A stretch of 64,000 nucleotides of DNA from assembly GCF_000720255.1 (NCBI RefSeq), contig NZ_JOJE01000026.1, forward strand, positions 1 to 64,000, given 5' to 3'. This document shows positions 60,250 to 64,000 of the stretch, one piece after another; within the stretch, counting starts at the first letter, position 1, and each line of letters starts with the position of its first letter. The DNA comes from Streptomyces griseus subsp. griseus (GTDB lineage: Bacteria > Actinomycetota > Actinomycetes > Streptomycetales > Streptomycetaceae). The notes below the pieces were generated by a model. The model was given only the letters and a program-made list of their open reading frames with translations. It made no database searches and was not told where the DNA came from. Made by a program: the position numbers and the translations under genes.

Positions 60250-61712
60250 GCCACCTCCTCGGGCGGTACGACGCGGCCGAAGGCCTTCTCCTCCAGGAAC
60301 TCCTCGAATCCGGCGCGCCCGCTCTCCCGGCCGATGCCGGACTGTTTGTATCCGCCGAACGGCACGTCGGCGGAGAAGTAGTTGCCGCCGTTGATCGAGA
60401 AGGTACCGGTGCGGATGCGGCGGGCGAGGCGGATGGCGCGCTCGTCGTCGGCGCTGTGGACGGCGCCGGACAGGCCGTACCTTGAGTGGTTGGCGATGCG
60501 GACGGCGTCGTCCTCGTCGTCGTAGGGGATGACCGCGAGGACGGGGCCGAAGACCTCCTCCTGGGCGATCTCGCTGTCGGGGTCGACACCGGCGAGGAGG
60601 GTGGGTTCGTAGAACCAGCCGGGATCGACGCGCTTGCCGCCGCGGACCAGTCTCGCCCCGGCCTCGACGGCGCGCCGCACCATGGCGTCGACCTTGTCGC
60701 GCTGCTGCTCGCTGATGAGCGGGCCCATGGCGGTCTCCGCGGCCCTCGGGTCGCCGACGCGGACGCGTTCCATGCCGGCCGCGACGAGCTGCACGATCCG
60801 GTCGTGGTCGGCCCGCGGGACGAGGAGGCGGGAGGTGAGGGCGCAGCCCTGGCCGGAGTGGGAGCAGATGGTGAAGGCGGCGAACATGGCGGCCTTGGTG
60901 TAGTCCGCGTCGTCCAGGACGATCATGGCGGACTTGCCGCCGAGTTCGAGGAAGACTCGTTTCACGGTGTCGGCCGCGGCGGCCATGATGGCCCGCCCGG
61001 TGGTGGTGGCGCCGGTGAAGGTGACCAGGTCCACGTCGGGGTGGGTGGTGAGCACCTCACCGGTCTCGGCGCGCGAGGAGCTGAGGATGTTGACGACGCC
61101 GGGCGGGATGTCGGTGTGCTCCGCGATGAGTTCGCCGAGCGCGAGGGTGGTCAGGGGCGTCTGCGGGGCGCCCTTGAGGACGACCGTGCAGCCGGCCGCG
61201 AGCGCGGGGGCCAGCTTGGCCAGAGCGAGCTGGTTGGGGAAGTTGTACGGCAGGATGGCGGCGACGACCCCCGCCGCCTCCTTCTCCACCCAGCGGTGGT
61301 GGCGCCGGCCGCGGCTTTCCTTCTCCCCGAGGTCCTCAGTGAACTCGTAGGTCTCCAGGAGGTCGGCGTAGTACGTCACAAGGCCGATGGGTTCGTCGAG
61401 CTGGGGACCGTGGGTGAGCTGGCGGGGTGCGCCGACCTCGGCGATGGTCAGCTCGCGCAGCTCCTCGCGGTGGTCGTCGAGTGCGGTGTGCAGCTGGCGC
61501 AGGCAGCGCAGTCGCAGTTCGGTGTCCGTGGCCCAGTCGGTGGTGTCGAAGGCGCGGCGGGCGGCGGCGATCGCGGCCTCGGCGTCGGCCTTCTTGGCGT
61601 CCGGAGCGTGTCCGAGCAGGTCACCGGTCGCGGGGTTGTACGAGGGGAACGTGCTGTCCGCGGCGACCAGCTTGCCGTCGATCAGCTGGGACTTGACGAC
61701 GAGGCCGCTCAC
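60246..61712 (-). CDS. Aldehyde dehydrogenase
   Basis: 488 aa NAD(P)-dependent enzyme. NFPNQLALAKLAPALAAG, ELGGKSAMIVLDDAD (general-base Glu in LELGGKSA), nucleophile Cys in SHSGQGCALTSRL, and QEEVFGPVLAVIPYDD are all intact. GTG start overlapping the SDR gene by GTGA. With the SDR (alcohol to aldehyde) and the CoA-transferase (acid to thioester) it forms a logical three-step module that converts a P450-made primary alcohol to an acyl-CoA. Confidence 0.93.
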   Translation of the reverse strand: MSGLVVKSQLIDGKLVAADSTFPSYNPATGDLLGHAPDAKKADAEAAIAAARRAFDTTDWATDTELRLRCLRQLHTALDDHREELRELTIAEVGAPRQLTHGPQLDEPIGLVTYYADLLETYEFTEDLGEKESRGRRHHRWVEKEAAGVVAAILPYNFPNQLALAKLAPALAAGCTVVLKGAPQTPLTTLALGELIAEHTDIPPGVVNILSSSRAETGEVLTTHPDVDLVTFTGATTTGRAIMAAAADTVKRVFLELGGKSAMIVLDDADYTKAAMFAAFTICSHSGQGCALTSRLLVPRADHDRIVQLVAAGMERVRVGDPRAAETAMGPLISEQQRDKVDAMVRRAVEAGARLVRGGKRVDPGWFYEPTLLAGVDPDSEIAQEEVFGPVLAVIPYDDEDDAVRIANHSRYGLSGAVHSADDERAIRLARRIRTGTFSINGGNYFSADVPFGGYKQSGIGRESGRAGFEEFLEEKAFGRVVPPEEVA

Positions 61713-62440
61713 AGCCGCACCACCGATCCACCGTCGACGGCGATGACCTGTCCGGTGACCCAGGCGGCTTCGTCGGAGAGCAGGAACTTCAGGGCGCCCG
61801 CCTGGTCGGTGGGCGTGCCCATGCGCTTGAGGGCGAAGGACTGCACCATGGCAGTGCGGTACTCCTCGGGGATGATGCTGCGGGCCGCCTCGGTGTCCGT
61901 CGGGCCCGGCGCGATCGCGTTGACGCGGATGCCGCGCGGGCCGAGTTCGGCGGCCAGGGAGGCGGTGAGGTGGTTGATGCCGGCCTTAGCGAGCCCGTAG
62001 AAGCCGGTGGCCTGCCAGGCCGCGGTGGAGGACTGGTTGACGACGGCCGCGCCCTCCTGAAGGTGCGGCAGGGCAGCGCGGGTGACGTGCAGCGCGCCGA
62101 GCAGGTTCACCTTCAGGAAGCGGTCGAGGTAGTCGTAGTCGACGGTGACGATGCCCTCGCGGCGCATGCCGTGGAAGATCGCGGCATTGTTGACCAGGTG
62201 GTCGATCCGCCCGAACTCGCGCATCACGGTGTCGATGAGCGCTTCGGCGGAAGCGGGGTCGGCCACGTCGGTCCGCACGAACAGGGCGTCGCCGATCTCC
62301 TTGGCAACCCGCTGCCCCTGCTCCTCGTTCAGCTCCGCGACCACCACGCGCGAACCCTCGGCCGCCAGCGCCCGGGCGTACCCCTCGCCGATGCCCTGAC
62401 CGGCCCCGGTGACGATGATCACCTTGTCCTTGAACCGCAT
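61709..62440 (-). CDS. SDR-family dehydrogenase, first gene of the long operon
   Basis: 243 aa. Loop VTGAGQGIGEGYARAL, acidic VVVAELNEEQG (NAD), NNAAIF for NNAG, Ser in NQSSTAAWQ and the catalytic pair YGLAK. Its ATG at 62440 has GAGGAGG upstream; a longer frame would run through the operator region. It heads a ten-gene, mostly overlapping operon (62440 to 52052). Confidence 0.9.
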   Translation of the reverse strand: MRFKDKVIIVTGAGQGIGEGYARALAAEGSRVVVAELNEEQGQRVAKEIGDALFVRTDVADPASAEALIDTVMREFGRIDHLVNNAAIFHGMRREGIVTVDYDYLDRFLKVNLLGALHVTRAALPHLQEGAAVVNQSSTAAWQATGFYGLAKAGINHLTASLAAELGPRGIRVNAIAPGPTDTEAARSIIPEEYRTAMVQSFALKRMGTPTDQAGALKFLLSDEAAWVTGQVIAVDGGSVVRL

Positions 62441-62507
62441 CCCAGCCTCCTCGCTCGGTAGCTCGGAAACTACATTCTCTCTTTGCGCGAAGCAAGGATT
62501 CAGACAT

Positions 62508-62522
62508 GAGAATCTAATGCTC
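62508..62522. promoter_or_regulatory. GAGAAT-type operator, one mismatch
   Basis: GAGAAT cta ATGCTC lies 68 bp before the SDR start. A further ATTCTC half-site with a poor left arm lies at 62465-62479, nearer the gene. Confidence 0.6.
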
Positions 62523-62547
62523 ACACAGGCCGGCTAACCGCCCAACA

Positions 62548-62565
62548 CCCCCGCACGCACGGGGG
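62548..62565. other. Hairpin between two operators
   Basis: CCCCCG and CGGGGG with a 6-nt loop, followed by TTT, lie between the divergent SDR and TauD promoters. It may insulate the two transcription units. Confidence 0.45.
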
Positions 62566-62580
62566 TTTCCGCCCTTACCT

Positions 62581-62603
62581 ATGCGAGAATAAGATTCTCG
62601 CAT
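62581..62603. promoter_or_regulatory. GAGAAT operator, longest perfect palindrome
   Basis: Arms ATGCGAGAAT and ATTCTCGCAT around AAG form a 10-3-10 perfect palindrome 18 bp before the dioxygenase start. It is the best copy of the motif in the window and defines the extended consensus. Confidence 0.8.
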
Positions 62604-62620
62604 TCGGAAGGGATGTTTCC

Positions 62621-63427
62621 ATGATCGAATCGAAAGCCTTGAGCCCGGCGCTCGGGGTCGAGTTCACCGGGGTCACGGACCCGCTCGACGACTCCTTCGT
62701 CCACCGCTGCGCGGAGGCCCTCAAGTGGCGGGGCGTCCTGCTGGTGCGCGGGCTGCACCTCGACGACGAGCGGCAGCTGGCGTTCAGCCGCCGTCTGGGC
62801 GAGGTGGTGGCACTGAACGGCCAGGAGATCTTCCCGATCTCCATCAATCCGGAGAAGAGCAGGACCGCCAAGTACCTCAAGGGGGCGTTCTTCTGGCACC
62901 TCGACGGCACCACCGACGACGTGCCGGTCATGGCGACCACGCTCACCGCCCGCGAGGTCGCCATGACCGGCGGCGGCACCGACTTCGCCAGTACCTACGC
63001 GGCGTACGAGGCCCTGCCGGAGAAGGACCGGGAGCGCTACGCGTCGCTGCGGGTGGTGCACAGCTTCGAGGCCGCCCAGCGGCTGGTGAACCCCGACCCC
63101 GGCGAGCAGGAGCTGGCCGCCTGGCGCACCCAGCCCACGCACGAGGTGTCCCTGGTGTGGCGGCGCCGCGACGGCCGCCGCTCCCTGGTCACCGGCGCCA
63201 CCGCCGACCACGTCGTCGGCATGGACCCCGGCGACAGCCGCGCTCTGCTGGATGAACTGCTCGACTGGACCACGCAGGAGCGCTTCCGCCACACCCACGA
63301 CTGGGCCGTCGGTGACCTGGTGGTCTGGGACAACACCGGCATCCTGCACCGGGCCCTGCCCTATGACGAGAACTCCGAGCGGCTGCTGCACCGCACGACC
63401 GTCGTCGGCGACGAGGCGTTCGCATGA
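62621..63427 (+). CDS. TauD/TfdA-family 2-oxoglutarate-dependent dioxygenase
   Basis: 268 aa. Iron ligands: His and Asp in FFWHLDGTTDD and the distal His in TGILHRALPY. The 2-oxoglutarate-binding Arg is in ERLLHRTTVVG. The N-terminal half contains GVLLVRGLHLDDERQLAFSRRLGE. These enzymes hydroxylate unactivated carbons or cleave ether and sulfonate groups. ATG 62621 follows the best operator. It overlaps the next SDR gene by ATGA, suggesting hydroxylation followed by oxidation. Confidence 0.92.
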   Translation: MIESKALSPALGVEFTGVTDPLDDSFVHRCAEALKWRGVLLVRGLHLDDERQLAFSRRLGEVVALNGQEIFPISINPEKSRTAKYLKGAFFWHLDGTTDDVPVMATTLTAREVAMTGGGTDFASTYAAYEALPEKDRERYASLRVVHSFEAAQRLVNPDPGEQELAAWRTQPTHEVSLVWRRRDGRRSLVTGATADHVVGMDPGDSRALLDELLDWTTQERFRHTHDWAVGDLVVWDNTGILHRALPYDENSERLLHRTTVVGDEAFA

Positions 63428-64000
63428 GCGCCGCGCAGGCACCGACGGCCGTCGTGACCGGCGGGGCCTCCGGCATTGGCCGGGCGATCGCACAGCGGCT
63501 CATCGAGGACGGCCTGAACGTGGCCGTCCTCGACCTCTCCCCTGCCGAGGAGGGCTTCGGCCTGATCGTGGACGTCGCCGACCGCGCCCAGGTCGACAAG
63601 GCGATGGACGCGGTACGCGAGCGCTTCGGCCCCGTGGGCGTCCTGGTCAACGCGGCCGGCCAAGACGGCTTCACCCGCTTCGCGGACCTGCCCTTCGCCG
63701 ACTGGCAGCGCGTGGTCGACATCAACCTCAACGGCGTCTTCCACTGCGTGCAGTCGGCCCTGCCGGACATGGTGCACGCCCGCTGGGGCCGGATCGTCAA
63801 CATCTCCTCCTCCAGCACCCACTCCGGCCAGCCGTTCATGGCGCACTACGTAGCGGCCAAGTCCGCCGTGAACGGACTCACCAAGTCCCTGGCCCTCGAA
63901 CTCGGGCCGAAGGGCATCACCGTGAACGCGATCCCCCCCGGCTTCATCGATACCCCCATGCTGCGCACCGCCGAGCGGGAGCAGCGGCTCGGCGGCACCA
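63424..64000 (+). CDS. SDR-family oxidoreductase, cut by the window end
   Basis: 192 residues visible, open at the right edge. Loop VTGGASGIGRAIAQRL, Asp in VAVLDLSPAE (NAD), VNAAGQDG for NNAG, catalytic Ser in NISSSSTHSG, YVAAK, and the PG motif in NAIPPGFIDTPML. It starts by ATGA overlap with the dioxygenase and would oxidise its hydroxylated product. Confidence 0.9.
   Translation, partial: MSAAQAPTAVVTGGASGIGRAIAQRLIEDGLNVAVLDLSPAEEGFGLIVDVADRAQVDKAMDAVRERFGPVGVLVNAAGQDGFTRFADLPFADWQRVVDINLNGVFHCVQSALPDMVHARWGRIVNISSSSTHSGQPFMAHYVAAKSAVNGLTKSLALELGPKGITVNAIPPGFIDTPMLRTAEREQRLGGT

Overview
The window is about 70% GC with dense, overlapping genes. It carries a snapalysin gene, Tat-exported hydrolases, CebR-like boxes and many acyl-CoA catabolism paralogues, so the source is very probably a streptomycete or a close relative. 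No rRNA, tRNA, CRISPR array or phage module was seen.

Layout. Positions 1-2401 hold the end of an MMPL transporter and a NarL-type two-component pair. Positions 2497-11077 hold a branched-chain-type ABC transporter operon (minus strand) divergent from a SnoaL / acyl-CoA dehydrogenase / thioesterase operon. Positions 11122-23183 are a secreted plant-polysaccharide island: exo-beta-1,3-galactanase, beta-helix proteins, GH2 beta-galactosidase and PL9 pectate lyase, mixed with decayed genes (a GH53/PLP-decarboxylase chimera, a cutinase pseudogene and an inactivated SGNH esterase). Positions 23919-32404 hold thiolase, acyl-CoA ligase, SDRs, an ACAD10/11-like kinase and dehydrogenase pair, and a TetR regulator. 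Positions 32434-34860 are an IS630-type element, bounded by inverted repeats, that carries a multicopper oxidase and a broken transposase. Positions 34860-63999 return to catabolism: CaiB-type CoA-transferases, an LLM flavin enzyme, a split B12 mutase, acyl-CoA ligases, amidohydrolases, a ferredoxin-type reductase, a Rieske oxygenase, a DUF35-thiolase fusion, P450 and ferredoxin, an ABC binding lipoprotein, aldehyde dehydrogenase, a TauD-type dioxygenase and SDRs. A snapalysin gene and gene scraps lie among them.

How it works together. A palindromic operator, GAGAAT-n3-ATTCTC, recurs at nearly every promoter region of the catabolic operons: 7864, 26491, 29941/29963, 31564, 41469, 43068, 50090, 62508 and 62585. 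It appears at none of the polysaccharide genes or the transposon. I read the catabolic operons as one TetR-controlled regulon, with the TetR gene at 29995-30651 as the first candidate regulator. The regulon appears to import a hydrophobic or branched, possibly cyclic, carboxylic compound, oxygenate it with P450 and Rieske systems, activate it to CoA thioesters and shorten it by beta-oxidation, retro-aldol and mutase steps. The substrate cannot be named from sequence alone. The locus has been broken up by the polysaccharide island and the IS630 element, and several of its members are decayed.
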